Under the pieces are notes generated by a model. That model was not told the DNA's origin and searched no databases. It saw only the letters and a list, made by a program, of their open reading frames with translations. Of a stretch of DNA of 64,000 nucleotides, positions 30,701 through 53,307 are shown piece by piece. The number at the start of each line of letters is the position of its first letter. Position 1 is the first letter of the stretch. The DNA comes from Bugula neritina (lineage: Eukaryota; Bryozoa; Gymnolaemata; Cheilostomatida; Bugulidae), in contig OZ037767.1 of NCBI GenBank assembly GCA_964035545.1, forward strand, positions 12,737,301-12,801,300, given 5' to 3'. A program made the translations under genes and the position numbers.

Positions 30701-30749
30701 TTCCTAGATGAAAGCTTGTAGAGCTAGCCCAAAAAGGTAAAACTAGAAG
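27739..30749. other. intergenic region between divergent LolA-like and COX16 genes
   Basis: About 3 kb upstream of both start codons. It holds (AGT)n near 28505-28545, imperfect palindromes of gactctgactcacagtcaga and ataatgataatcattatcat (29150-29300), degenerate TAN-triplet DNA (29560-30070) and foldback copy C. No further exon is recognised. Confidence 0.6.
30355..30631. mobile_element. foldback element copy C
   Basis: Best-preserved copy: arms of aatggcacagataataatgg type, a core of CCCAAACCCCCAACCCCTAA-like telomere-style repeats, and a clear right terminus ending ttttaccagacacc. It ends about 120 bp before the COX16 start codon. Confidence 0.7.
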
Positions 30750-33328
30750 ATGTCTACTCGTTCCTTTATCAGAGCTGGAATGCCATTTTTGGTAAAGATT
30801 TGATACAGACTATTTTTTTAATATTGTGTTTGATAATTTAGGATTTATACTAGCTCTCGTATCAATACAGGATACTACTCATTTATTTGAAAGTAGTCAA
30901 GACTTCTGATACTTTTAATCTGAAAGCTGAAGATATACTTAGTCTACTCTCAATTAGGATTGAAAGTGTGTTATAAATATAAATAATATGTTATAGGTGG
31001 GCAGAGGCCGTCATTTTGATATACATATACATATGCAATAATATAATTCTCTCTACCTATGTAGTTGCCTAAATTTTCTTCAAGTGTACAAAATATTGTG
31101 TTGTTTGAAATTAGAATTTTTTATTTTCAAGGCTAAAATGTGTTATGGTGGAGCATAGTATTATTACCAAATTCTTGTCTAATGATAGATTTGTGTTTAG
31201 TCTATGGCTTTGAATTCATGTCACTCTCAGCTGTGACAACTTAATTATAGGTTACATAATTATTTTATGCTTTTCAATGTTATAATTGCAGTCAGTAAAT
31301 TGCAATCGAGCCTAAAAGCATCCTGATGTTGCTGTAATCTTATTTTCAAAATAATTGTATTTAAATAACATTTTATTTAAATATTCATATAAAAATGATT
31401 GAAATAGACTCACTAGCTGCAAATGGCTGTTGAACAACATAACTCATACTGATGTTGTCATGTATTGTGTGTTAGTATGCAAGCTACTGATTGTTGTTTC
31501 TTTTCTCGTAGGTGTTGGTAGTGGGTGCACCATTTGCTCTGCAAATGTTTGGTAATTTGCGATACAAGTACAGAAAGACTACGATGGTGAGTTGAACACC
31601 TGCCTTGACTTTACCTCCAGTATTTATCAGTTACTATCAGTGAACGTGTGTAACTCAAGACTCCAAATGGAGAAGTAGTGCTATACATGGGAGGATAATC
31701 ATATGCACTCTTACGCGGTTCTTCAAATACATATTTAGATGACAACCAAGCTGTGAACTGGCATGGCTCACCAGCTTTGTATCTATGCACTCACAGGGCA
31801 TCTTTTCAATAACAGTCTTTTGTAACTATTTTTAATTTGATTTATAGAATTATTAGTTGAAAATTCTTTTTATGTAGTACTTCTCTATAAATTTTTGAAA
31901 ACTTTTAAAATTTGCTGAATCTTCATTCAACTTGAAAGTTAAAACTACAGTCGTGGCTGCAATTATGGAACTCAATTAAAGATCTTGCTTTTTTAAACAT
32001 TACTCTTTAAAATGCACATGCGAGTGTTTAAAAGTCTGTTGGGGAAAGCACCGTGTAAAGTTGGAGAATATAAAAGAACTTTTTTCTTTATTTTTTTCAC
32101 GAACAAAAATGATAAATAGAAAAATTTTGAATAAATTCTTTCACTGATTGTGCAACAAAACCAATATAACTTATCAATTAATATTATTTTTTTGTACAAA
32201 ACAAACCTTTAGCATTACATTTTTTCATTAATATTTGACATTGTGTTTTTAAATGAAAAAAAGCAGACAAATCCTAATAGTCTTTGCATGAAAATTGTTT
32301 CAGTAAATATTGTTGTACTTTTCAGTTAGGCAAGGAAGAACATCTCAGAGTACAAGAGATAGAAGAGGCCAGGAAAGCTGGTGTTGCTGTAGACAAATTT
32401 GCAAACCAAGTTTTAGAAGTGAGTTTTTGAGCTATTATGTCCTTTCCTTGAATTTTCAGCTCACAAAACCTAGTCATGACTATCAAAGTCAACGCTGCTT
32501 GCGATGAGTCAGAATCTCTTTTGTTGACTGCTGCCGAGTCAAATGATTGAAACGAACTTACTACAATAATACCAATCATTATGCTATATGCTAATCGGAT
32601 ATCAGAAACTTGCTGTCATGTACCTGGTTAGAATTGTTTGATTACTTGTAGGACGCAGCTAATTTTAAAGTTGTGTGTTCTTTGCCAAATATTGTAAATG
32701 AACTTAACGCGCACCTTATAAAGCATAATATTTTAGCATGAATAATTTAATAGCAAATGCAAGACGCTGAAGACCTATAAATGTTAGTTGAAATTTAGTC
32801 AGCAGAATATAGATGGTGCAATGAGTTGCAGTGTATGTTGTAAAAGATCAGAATAATTGTCTTTATTACATTCATCGAAAGCATACAACTCCAAAGTACA
32901 TTTCATATTCTGAATTCATTACTTATTTGACCTTGTGGGCAACTGATTTAGCTTTAAAAGTGATTTTTCTTCTCTCAAACAAGTAAAACTATGCATACGA
33001 ATGTTAATTGATTCTAGAATCTAGACAATAGAAAATGGGTTTTAATCCTTGTTGATGTTGGTTTTGATATAACATTATGAATAAACTTGAAATTAACACT
33101 TGATCGCAATCAATGAGCTGTATTGAAAAATTCACACAAGTGTGATGTTTAGCCAGAGTGTATTAAATAAGATGTAATATATGGTTTGGTGTGTTATTCA
33201 GTTGATAATATTTCTGTATTATTCAGCAAGCTCAGTTGGATGCTAAGAAGGACTGGGAGAATATTCGTGGCCCTCAGCCGGGCGAGAATTTCAGAGCAAA
33301 GCTAGGCAAAGAGAGAACTAAAACATGA
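30750..33328 (+). CDS. COX16: COX16, cytochrome c oxidase assembly factor
   Basis: Four phase-0 exons, 30750-30791, 31512-31586, 32326-32418 and 33227-33328, total 312 nt (103 residues plus stop), all GT-AG. Human COX16 has 106 residues. The N-terminus MSTRSFIRAGMPFL joins VLVVGAPFALQMFGNLRY, giving the inner-membrane span followed by the Arg-Tyr motif. The C-terminal KKDWENIRGPQPGE matches the conserved W-x-N-I-R-G-P-x-P signature. COX16 is a small inner-membrane protein that helps assemble the COX2/COX1 module of complex IV. The start is fixed by an in-frame TAG six bases upstream. An AATAAA at 33736-33741 is a plausible 3' end. Confidence 0.92.
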
Positions 33329-33821
33329 AAGAATTGAGAGCTTTTCAAGAATAGTAGACTGAATGTGTTGACACCTTACGTACGAGTTGACACTTTATGT
33401 ATGACTAGTCATCTCATGGTATATCTTATCCTGCATGTACTAAATTCTAAATATATATCTTTATTCAACAACCGGATTAGTTTAAATATTATGTCATTTT
33501 TCAGGAATTTTCAGTGAAAATGACTTGCGCTTTTGAGAATCAGTGATATATTATTTAATTCTATGATTTAATGTTCAGTTGGCGTTTTGAAAGAGTTTAT
33601 TCAAAATAATAGCAAAATTTCCAGAGTTTATATTTTAGAGTTTTTTTTAAAGTAAAACTGCAGTTGAGATTGGAAGCGAATACTTACCACTAAGGGCTAA
33701 ATTAAAATAGTATGACATGCCTCAGGGTTTGATAAAATAAAGATGAATGAATTAGCTCTTATTGTATTATATTCAAATGTCAAACTTAGAAAACAAATAA
33801 TGTTACATAATTTGAGACTTA

Positions 33822-34164
33822 GCCTAGGGCCACACTGTGCGTATTTTCGCATGCGAAAATTGAGATCACAAGTAGCAAAGGTGTCCACTGTGCGCGTTGA
33901 GAAAACATTCGCACTTGTCGCTCTGCATTTTCAACGCAAGTGCGAATCGTCTCTGTCGTCGTCACCTAATTGGCTGGTAGTTATTAAGCGAGCCCAATTT
34001 CTTTATTTAGTGCTATATTTCAGTAAATTGCGTTTTATTGAAAGCGAGTGCGCTTTAAAAATGAAAGCTTTATTCATCACGCATCACTGACGCTACAGTG
34101 GACACCTTTGCTACTTGTGATTTCAATTTTCGCATGCGAAAATACGCACCGTGTGGCCCTAGGC
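33822..34164. mobile_element. 343-bp MITE with about 68-bp inverted termini
   Basis: Ends GCCTAGGGCCACACTGTGCG and its complement (cgcaccgtgtggccctaggc). The arms stay paired through the palindrome ttttcgcatgcgaaaa and caaaggtgtccactg. Flanking TTA at 33819-33821 and 34165-34167 suggests a 3-bp target duplication, as in PIF/Harbinger elements. It lacks coding capacity. Confidence 0.75.
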
Positions 34165-34461
34165 TTATAGCATAATATAATGTGTATACACAATAGAAAA
34201 TGATTTAAACTTGAAAACAAAATAAAAGACCAATACTGTGTAATATTTTTATGATTATTTTAAATGACCTAAAATAATTATCTACTCGCTTAGCTTTTCG
34301 TTTATGATATTAAATGTGAAGCATCAATAGATTACTTTATTCTTGTGTAAGTTGCTGCCGGAACACGTACTCTGGAGTTGCTTGATTTGAGAATCTGCGT
34401 CTCACTTTTCAGCTTCAATCTTCTCTTCTATATCTTCTCTCCTACTTTTTCTCGGTCAATG

Positions 34462-34516
34462 GATATGTGTGTGTGTGTGTGTGTGTGTGCGTGCGTGCGT
34501 GCGCGCGCGCGCGTGC
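34462..34516. repeat. (GT)n-(GC)n tract
   Basis: Continuous alternating purine-pyrimidine tgtgtg...gcgtgcgtgcgcgcgcgc, a classic Z-DNA-prone sequence. Confidence 0.9.
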
Positions 34517-34854
34517 TCGTGCCAATAGAGACAGTGTTAATAAAATCACTTTCATTATGGAATATAATTTAACACCCACCCCATACCTGAAGGTGATTAA
34601 TAAGAGCTGTTTGTATATAAAGTCTGTTTTAGTTTAGTACATCGAGCAAATATTAAAACTATTTCAACCATAACTTCTGGTATTGTCCAGATTTGCAAAA
34701 CAATAACAGCCGATCTCCGCTGGTAATTTTTATTATTAAGCAATAATGGCTGCTCACTGCCTATTTTTACGTTAATATCGCTTTCAGTTTTGTGCCTCCT
34801 GTTGTATATAGCAGTAATCATAGACAATTATCTTGTCTACAATAAGTGGTTCTG

Positions 34855-35322
34855 TTATGGTGGGTTTTCACAGTTTAGACTTTACAGTTTATTCAAACAT
34901 CACCAAGTAAGATATTTGTTGTAGCCTTCGGCTTAGCTCGGGGTCGGTATATTGGCATGGGTTGCCTGGCTTGACTTGCAAGGTACTTCCAGCTCCTGTC
35001 AGTCTGTAGGGAGTAAAGTTACCAGCTAGACATATTTTGCCACACCGTAGGCCGTAACATAAAATAGTAGCCACTTTTACAAATGTCAGAGCTCCCTGTA
35101 TTCATGGTACGTTGGATCAAGCACTGCCTAATTAAAAAAAGTTACGGCGGGCTCCTATTGGACAAGAAGATGTTTGCGTCAATTAATTAGATATAAATGT
35201 CCAATGAAGTGTCATAGATCGTACCCAATGGCGCACTTAGAGAACTTCAGCCCAGACACATTAAAAATGGCTGATATTTTACATTACGGCCTATGGTGCA
35301 GCAAAGTGTGTCTAGGGGGGGT
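34855..35322. repeat. inverted repeat block of a dispersed family
   Basis: 35022-35110 and 35235-35318 are inverted copies sharing tacggcctacggtgtggcaa / tacggcctatggtgcagcaa. The left part (ttatggtgggttttcacagt, gcttagctcggggtcggtat) recurs at 50846-50932 beside the Penelope target site. Class unknown. Confidence 0.6.
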
Positions 35323-36112
35323 AGGACTTTGGGTTAGGGTGTTCGTGTGGTGGTGCTCAGCAGTCTAGGATTCTGGGCTGGCACTCACTAACACAAATTT
35401 TATTGTATTCAAAGGCATCTATTCTTCTCAGTCCACAATCTTCAATCACTCCTCAATCTTCTAGATTCCTCCTTGTACACACCCTGTTTTATATCTGCCA
35501 TACTCACACAAGCCACACCTACACCATATTTATATTGATGCAAATGTCATACCTGAACAGAGTTGTGCTCCCCACACACAGTAAAAGGAGACAACTACAG
35601 CTAACTTAAATCCTGATACAACAGCTGCTCTATAATTTTGTAATTTTGTGCAATGAATAAATTACAGAGGATGGGCTTTTGTGGAACCAATGCTAGAACT
35701 AAACGATTTCTGTCTTCAATTATTGAAACTTCATTATTTTGTGTTTATAAAACTAACCACTTTTGCTTTTTGAAAGCTTAATCATATACACAGCTGAAAA
35801 ACCAGGAAGATTGAGAAAATTCATAGCAATTATGAGTAAGTAAAGATGTTGAAAACAGAAAAATTTTATCTTGGTTAAACATTTTTGACGTCTTCCTTAT
35901 TATAAAGAAAAAGGTGAAAACAGCTGAGAAGTTTTATTCTAATACTTCTTATAGTAAATTAATATAGTCATATATATGTATTAGCTAAAAATGTTGACAA
36001 ACATAGGAAATAGCAAAAATAGTTAATAGAAAGCTCTTCTTAACCAATTTATATACCGGAATATTACATAACTAAAACACTCTTATCAACTTTCACTTAT
36101 AACCAACGAATT

Positions 36113-36238
36113 TAGGTAAAAGTGGCATAGACAGACAATAATGGCACAAATGGAAAATTAAGCCCTTAAAAATGGCATAACTGCTGTTAGATTTTCCAAA
36201 CTCTAAACTCCAATATTGAAAATGTGCCACTAATTTAA
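36113..36238. mobile_element. foldback element copy D (degenerate)
   Basis: Shows aataatggcacaaatggaaa, then gttagattttccaaactcta and the inverted end tattgaaaatgtgccact. The G-rich core is almost lost. Confidence 0.5.
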
Positions 36239-37659
36239 CAGACATCCTCAACCTACACATAGAAAAAATATTTTTCTATAATTGCAATATTGGAATAACA
36301 CACATTTTTATGTTTAGCTACATGTTTAAAGCTCACAAATACACATTGAATAATACGCTGTTATAATTTTTACATTTTGTATAGCATGATGCTCACCCAA
36401 AAGTCTGTTCAAGTTAAACACATTTATTTTGTTTATATACACTGATTCTGCTATTACCGGAACAACTCCAGTGAAAGTACATTAAATCTCACAAAACTTC
36501 GGGCTATAAACTTATTCATAACATAAAATAAAACCCTTTTTTCAATGTTGTGTGATGTCAGCCTTCTTGGTTATTAAAGTACACAATTCTTACAAAACTT
36601 GTTTAGTAACCTATTTGTGAGTAGGTTCTATGTTTTACAACACTTCCTACACCTTCATGCATCGCTAATTTGTAAGTCGTGTTCTCTTCTAGGGTAGCAG
36701 AATTTTACTTCTTATCAGTGAGATAACAACTCCTATTCCCAACATAAACTTCACATCTACAACTACAAAGAAATATTTCAGAGTATACAGCAGAATCAAA
36801 ATAATAATATAAACTTTTGGGCATCAAAACAGCTGAATGTGCGTGTGATAATCATTACGTATTGAAACTTTGAAAAGTTAATAATACATAAACATTGACC
36901 GCTAATAAAAACAGTCAATTTGTATAAAAACGCATGACTATGTTTTTATGTTGAGAATGCTTTAGTGAGTTTCCATTAAAAACTAGATAGTTTAGAGCCT
37001 AAACTTTGAACTCTATCGTAGTTGTAAATTATTCAGATAGACAAGTCTAAGCTATAGTGTTGGCATAAAGTATGGTAATTTAGCTTTCATAATTAATTTA
37101 CAATAATTTATTATTACAAAATAAATCTATTGATCAAATAGTCAAACAAGGTGCAATATTATCTGAAATGCAGACAAATTACTTGAATCATTGAATAACT
37201 GGCACTTCTCGTATTATCAAAATACTTTTTTCTTTATTTTAGTGATTTAAAAAGATCATTCGTGAAATGTGTATCTTTAATTGGCAAACACGAATAGCTT
37301 AATCGCTTTTTGCACAAATTTGAAAAAAAATTAATCAATCAGATGACTAAGAGTCTAGCTAATCGCATTAGCTAAAGCATACTTGCTGAAGACATGCACG
37401 TATAGCTATATTTCCTAAGTTAACACATGCACCTCCTGCGTTGCAGTTCTTTTTTTGTTGTGCAACCATCAACGTCTGTAAAATATGTACATATATTAAG
37501 TTTAGAAATAGTCTCTATTGTTATTTTTCAAACAATTGGCTTGCTGTGCTTTAAAAAACTTTATTTCTCCCTAGTGGTGAGAATTGATTAGTTCTATGTA
37601 AAAAAGCTATATAGGAGAAGGTGGGGCTAGTCGAAACTAATGTAGCGCTTTTGAGCATA

Positions 37660-38455
37660 AGTTTTAAAAGACGCCGGTCCCTGGCCACCTGACCTATTAT
37701 ATTTAAGCCCCACAAAGCTCAGTTGGCGAGTATGTGGGGGAGCTGGTCGAACACATGAGAGCTATTCATAAGGTGCCACATAAAAAGAAGTGGCAGGTGC
37801 GTAATGAGGACTCCGAGGAACCCCACTCTAACAGGTCGGGAAATGAATCTGGATGACCAGCCACCAGTAGACAATCAGCTAAGTTAAAGCTCAAAGTTGT
37901 GAAGCCTTCTTGCTTGGTGGACATACTGCCAATTACACATATAAAGTGAAATAATTTGAGTAGGTTTCAACCAGAAAACTAGATTTGCTTAAAATTGTAT
38001 TGGGCTAGCATAAATGCAGTGGGGCACGCTCTCTTCCATACTAGAGCCCAGGAGGCAGTCAGTCATGATGGGGCGGGTGAGACTGAGCCCTGAGTATGAG
38101 ATAGCTATATGAAAGCCGAGAGAAAAGGCAATAACACATCGAAGCAGCCCTCAGCTAGGAGAAGTAGCCACAGCACTCAGAAACCCCCTCGGCTATAGGA
38201 CTCTCTAAACCGGGATGGGCCGACATTGTAGTAAATCCAAATATAGAAGAGGTTCCTGCCTCCAGGGCAGGGGAAGGGTTGCCGTGGACACACCTGGCAT
38301 GGTGGCACCACCCATTGTGCTAGATTCCCTAATTGTGGCTTCTTCAATGGCCTCAGAGCATTGCCAGCGTACCCGGAGACTTTCAAAGTACTTAGGAAAT
38401 TGCTGCTGTGGACGCCTAGATGAACTTTCTACTTAGTGATCTAGACTAGACAATA
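37660..38455. repeat. GC-richer block of unknown type
   Basis: Markedly richer in G+C than its surroundings. It starts near a ggtggggctagtcgaaac motif related to the terminus at 49144 and ends at the edge of the protease-region duplication. It has no ORF with a recognised product and is probably an old mobile-element fragment. Confidence 0.35.
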
Positions 38456-39353
38456 GTGTCGGAATTGTGACACTTTCAAGATGCAATGATTATTACACGC
38501 TCACTGTCAGCTGTTTTCATGCTTTAAAATTAATTTATTATATCATTCTGCTGCATACTTCACAAAATTTTTGTTCAAGTTTAGATTTGAATTTTATGTT
38601 GAGAATACAACAGTTGTCATTTCACTGTTGAAAAGTTCAAATATTCTGTTACTCTAGAAGAGAGCACAACTTACAAACTAACGATGAATTTGCAGGAGCA
38701 CACACAAATAGTTTGGTAAACAATAAGACTTTTTGAATGCTATGCAAGCAAAAACTATTGTATTATTTTAAGATATTATATAAAAGGAAACAATAAAGAT
38801 GATACTTATTTTTCTTTGAGTTTCATGATTGTAAGGAAACTTGTTAAGCTGCTTAAATTAAATTTTAACAAACAATTGTTTGTTAAAATAGCTACAAGAC
38901 TGAGTAATGTTGTGCTGAATTTATCAGTAACGCCTATAGTGGAGGAGCCCAAGGATTGAAGGAGTGGTAAAAGGGGAGAGAGGCAGTAGTGTTGTGGAGA
39001 ACTATGGGAAATTGATGTGTTGGGGTTTTTTATGCAGCAGCCCTATATAGTATATATAGTAGAATGAGTCGAATTCTATTTTAGAAATTGGAAGATTATA
39101 CGTTTTATTTTTATTCCCAGTCTTGCAAAAGTTATTACAATAGGAAGTTACAGCAACAAATTATAATTATTATTAATATTTATCGCAGTTGTCTATTATA
39201 GTTATTGCGTTATCATGTTACATAACAATTATTTTGCCAAGTCGAGGTGTTTATTGAATAAAAATATCTTATATATAGAATTGAAGAAGGACAGTGTCTG
39301 GGTTAAAAATTTTGATGGAGTGGCAAATTGTTACCATAATAATAAAACATAAC

Positions 39354-39359
39354 TTTATT
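39354..39359 (-). terminator. poly(A) signal of the protease gene
   Basis: AATAAA on the minus strand about 50 nt after the stop; the paralogue has one in the same place (62663-62668). Confidence 0.6.
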
Positions 39360-39409
39360 TGCTAAATTATACTATTACAAACACCACATAACTTTGGTTA
39401 TTAATGAAT

Positions 39410-48682
<9,273 letters not shown>

Positions 48683-49138
48683 TATTTATCATTTTCTTCA
48701 TTATAATAAAAGCCGGCAGCCTTAAAATTTTTACTTTTATCAAATTTTACAACTGATTGTTTAAACAAAAATTTATTCATGCTCATATTGTAAACGTAAG
48801 GCTAATGACTTTTTTTTTATATATTTTGAGATAATGACCATATTTTTAAGCTTCATTGCAAATATTTTTTAAAATTAAATATTATGCAACAACATAAATT
48901 ATAGTACTTCTAATATATTAATTTTAAACGATTGAGCAAAATAAATCACTATCTTAGCTGAAAATTATTTTCAAAAAGTTATAATGAATATAACATGAAA
49001 GATGGAAATTTAATCAACATTTTTTAGTAAGCTGTACTATATGCTGTATTTTGCTGTGCTATATGCTGTGTTATATTGAAGCTGGATTTTACTGTATTGT
49101 AAAATGATGTTTCGCTATTTTTTATTGCAAAACATAGA

Positions 49139-50445
49139 AAAGAGTGGGGCTAGTTGAACCACAGGCTTTAAGTTTTCTCCTTTAAATCCTTGGATGATTT
49201 TATCTCCTTTGTTTATTAGCGCTTCAGGTGAGCTACCATACACATAGAAATATAAAAAAATCAAAGCAGAAGTTTGCAAGTGAGTGAGTATTTGTCAAAT
49301 TTTTGCAAAAAAGTGAGGAGACTAGAAATTTATTTTGTCGTAAAAAGTTGCATCGCTTCTCAAATTTTATAAGGCGCTCACTCAAATAAATAAAAGCATG
49401 TATGTTAGCAATAACATGCTTTCAATAAGCCAGTGAGATCTCATTCACAGCAAATATTGAAAATAATTTGTAGCGTGACAATGTGGGGCTAGTTGAACCA
49501 CATAGGAAGCGGCTAGTTGAATTATAAGAGCAACTTGCCCCACCAATTATGTTCACCACGTTAATTATAATGCATGGGCAGACAAGTTTTTACAATTAGG
49601 TTTATATTTTTCTTAATTAAAATTTTTCTGCTATCGATATTTAATTCCAAACATAAAATGCAGGTAAACAGTGTAATTAAACTATTCTGCGAATATTTTC
49701 AGATTGGTGCAAAGTTTCATTATAAAAAAAAGCTGGGGAACAGATTAGGAACACCTAACTTCAGCAATGGATATGGTAAAGCAAAGCAGTGGCGCAAATC
49801 ACCCGTCATTAAGTTGAGAACCTTCAAACAGCCTTCTAAAAAAGTTGGTTATGCTCAACCAGATGAACCATGTATTATTTGATGTCATATGAGAGGACCC
49901 ACTTCATATATTATATAACTTTTTCAAAGATGAATTACAAGAAAACAACAATTAAAAGTTTTCTTACAATTTGCTATACTACTGCTTCAATCTTAAAGCA
50001 TTTTCTACATCACCTATCTTTGAGATGTTAAATAATTACAATGACAAATCACATCAAGTGTTTTTGTCATTGGTTACGTTAATTTCCTATGAATATTTTT
50101 TATGTTTTCTATTGTTGATCTTTAATAAACTGTTTTTTAGCTCACAAAATAGTTATAAAACAATTTATAATATAAAATAAACTGCGCTGGTCCAACCTTC
50201 ACACAGAGTGGTTCAACTTCTCTCTACTGGGTGTTTTGTGCCAAAAAAAAATTAACAGCCAAAAACTGGCTCTATTAATATGAGCAAGATGTTTATGAAT
50301 TTAGTTTGAATGGGCAAGGATATCGTTATATGACTGGCTTTGATGGTGCTAGTATTTAGAATATAACAAAATAGTTCTTCACAACAGATGCTCAAAAACG
50401 AAACTGTTAGTTCAACTATAGCTTTACCTTCCCTTATATATCAAA
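49139..50445. mobile_element. possible DNA transposon remnant
   Basis: TGGGGCTAGTTGAACCACA near 49148 recurs near 49483, with a looser inverted counterpart (gttagttcaactatagcttt) at 50406-50428. The inside has weak ORFs (49574-49882) without recognised domains. Boundaries are approximate. Confidence 0.3.
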
Positions 50446-50944
50446 TGAAACCTTGTTGTCTTATTGTATAGAATGTGGACATTTGTGAGATAGACACTTT
50501 AAGAAAGTAATATTCTATTAATTAAATAAAAATAATTAGACTAAGGCTGCAGTGAACTGAAGAAACAGAAGTAGTTTAGATATGTATTTTGTGCATTTGT
50601 TGAAATATTACATGAATTATTAAATTGATTCTGTTATTATTGTTACTTTTCTATATAATACTTGCTATGCATATGTATTATTATTACCAAGAATCAGTAA
50701 ATTCAATCCTTAAAAACTTGCAATAATAAACTAGTAAATACACAGTCTTGCAAAATTTGCTTTTAGAGCTATGATAAAGTTTTGAGGTACATTATGCCAC
50801 CACTGCTTACTAAGGTTCTAATGAAATTGCATTTTAAGTTGTGTTATGGTTGGTTTTACAATTTTGAGTTATTGCAAAATTACCAAATAATATAATTTTT
50901 GTAGCTTTTGGGTTGGCTCGGGGTCAGTATACCAATAACAGTAG

Positions 50945-51097
<153 letters not shown>

Positions 51098-51235
51098 TAT
51101 ATATATATATATAATAATTGTATCGTGAGATTTTTAAAAAACAGCGATAAAAAAGTGCTCAAATTATTATGTGTATAATAATGAGCAATTATATTATTGA
51201 GGAAAAGAGCAATTTAATTATATAGATGTTGTTTT

Positions 51236-51290
51236 ATTGTACTACTAATAGTTTCATGCCTCTTCGGCACTCCTCAGGCACAATATTGAC
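51236..51290 (-). ncRNA. candidate hammerhead ribozyme, left pseudo-LTR
   Basis: Minus-strand copy of the motif described at 57140-57190, with the same core order CTGAGGA, 5-bp stem, GAAA, short stem, GTA. Confidence 0.4.
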
Positions 51291-51378
51291 AAATTTAAAT
51301 TTTTACATTAAGAAAATCAAAATGCTAAACACAAGGTAAAACGTAACGAAAACATAGCAGTGGCTGTATTGTTATATA

Positions 51379-53150
51379 CAGTGATGTGAAAAAGTTTAAG
51401 GACGCTTGCAGAAATTTCTATGTATCTTGTTTAATAGGCATTTCTTGTAAGTTCTTAATATTTTCCTGCAAGTTCTATATATCAAAATGACCCTTAGAAT
51501 GTGCTCTACAATTTCCATCTTCTAAATTCTTGCTGTTGTGATGTTTTCTACCCATTTTTGGGCCAACTGCACAAGCAGCTAGGGAAGCGCAACTCCTGTA
51601 TTTTTATGTAACCAAAGTTTATCAACTTTTATAACCACAAAAGGCTAAATAGTGAAATTAGATGTTGTGCATGGCATCATGATATCATAAAGTATGACTT
51701 CCTTTTATAATTTGAAATATGTCATTTAGTTGTGAGCTTTTACACGGTGTCTACTTGGGCGCTGCGCATAGACTAAATGAGAGCTGTAAATCTTCCTTCA
51801 GAGGCAAAGCTTGTAATAATTTTCTTGCACAAAGAAGGTTATTCAATTAGGAAAGTATCTGAAAAGGTTGGCAAAGTAAAGACAACTGTACATCAAATTA
51901 TCAAGAAGCTTATGGACACTGGTAGTGTAGCAGATGGACCTGAAAATGGCCGACCAAAAATAAGCACACCTAGAGATGACAAGGTTCTCATTGGGATCAG
52001 CAGGAAAGATTGCCATAAAACAAGTCTTGAGTAGGCAAAGAATAGTCGGAATCAACAGGAACACCAGCTTCAACATCCCTGATAAGGCAAGATTGCTGAG
52101 CCATGGTTTACATGGCCGCAAAGCAAGAGGAAGCCTCAACCAACCGAGAAGCAGCAAAAAAGCCAGTTACGGTGGGCCAGGGAGCCTGGTAATTAGACAG
52201 TGAATGATTAGAAAAAAAGTAATTTTTTCAAATGAATCCATATTTAATGTGAACAATCATGCTGGAAACTGTTGTGTTAAAAGGTACCAGTATGAGAAAT
52301 ATAACCCCTAATGTATTCTTCGAACAATTAAGCACCCTATTGGTGTTATGTTCTGGATTTGTATAAGATCAAAAAGTGTAGCCCGACTCAGTAGTTGCTT
52401 TGGAATGATGTTAATGCTCAAAAATATATGGAGAATCTCAATGCTAAACATCTTCCAATCATAACAAACTTCTTTTTAAATGAAATTACCATATTTGAAG
52501 ATGACAATGCACCATGCCATTGGGCAAAAACAGTTAAAAAGTGGATGAAAAAGCAGAGGGTCTAAACGATTAACTGGCCAGCACAAAGCCGGGACTTGAA
52601 CCCAATAAAAAATTCATGGTCAAGAATGGCTAAAATAGTCTCTTCACAGAAGTCAACAACTAAGGTGACACTCATAGAGCCTGTAATTCATGCATGGCAT
52701 CATGTAGTGACTGAAAACGAGTTGGAGAAGCTATACAAGTCGATGCCTCGTCGCTGCCGACTTGTGATTGAGAATAAAGGCTGGCCAACAAAACATTGGT
52801 ACTAAAATTTAAAGCACTGTGTGTTGCAATGCTGCTATAATGTGTATAACAATTCACATATAATATTTTTCTATGTTTCAAGTAAAATATTCTGATGTCC
52901 TACAGTACACACAAATTGTGAGAACATTGAATAATTCCCATATATGCATAGTATCTCATTGTTTTACCCTAATTTTTGAAGGATGTACAAAGAGACACTT
53001 AGAATTTATATGAATGAGATAAGGAGATCTTAAGGATCATTTTGATAGGCACCATGCCTATGGAAATGCATTAGTTATGTCTTAAAATTAACTTGGAACA
53101 TTGCTATTATAGAAAACAGGGAGGCGTCCTTAAACTTTTTCACAGCACTG
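51379..53150 (+). mobile_element. Tc1-like transposon, 1772 bp
   Basis: Terminal inverted repeats CAGTGATGTGAAAAAGTTTA and CAGTGCTGTGAAAAAGTTTA (one mismatch over about 27 bp), flanked by the TA duplication at 51377-51378 and 53151-53152. The uninterrupted sequence is present in the other Penelope arm (revcomp of about 57035-57055), which shows the exact empty site. Confidence 0.93.
51777..52804 (+). pseudogene. inactivated Tc1-like transposase
   Basis: An intact helix-turn-helix half (51777-52034; KEGYSIRKVSEKVGK, then KTTVHQIIKKLM) is followed by a stop and frameshifts. Later blocks keep the Tc1 layout: VIFSNESIFNVN, FEDDNAPCHWAKTV, and WPAQSRDLNPIKNSW, with a DD34E spacing between the second and third catalytic positions. 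Two of the three catalytic acids are changed: the first Asp is Asn (SNESIF) and the final Glu is Lys (NPIKN). An in-frame stop also splits the region before NWPAQS. The protein cannot be functional. Confidence 0.9.
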
Positions 53151-53307
53151 TAGGTTTGTAGGTGTAAATTAATATATAAAAACCATAATGTAAAGTAAAA
53201 ACATAATTTATAGCAGATGCATGAAGTTTTTCTTGGGTGACTATTCTCTATGGGTATTTGTATATTATTTACTATAGTACTTAAAATATAAATAGGCTAC
53301 AGAGTTT

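Larger units (their letters stand above)
33329..38455. other. intergenic region, repeats only
   Basis: Between COX16 and the protease duplication I find a MITE, a GT/GC tract, an inverted repeat, foldback copy D and a GC-richer block (each listed separately). There is no protein-coding exon chain. Confidence 0.6.
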
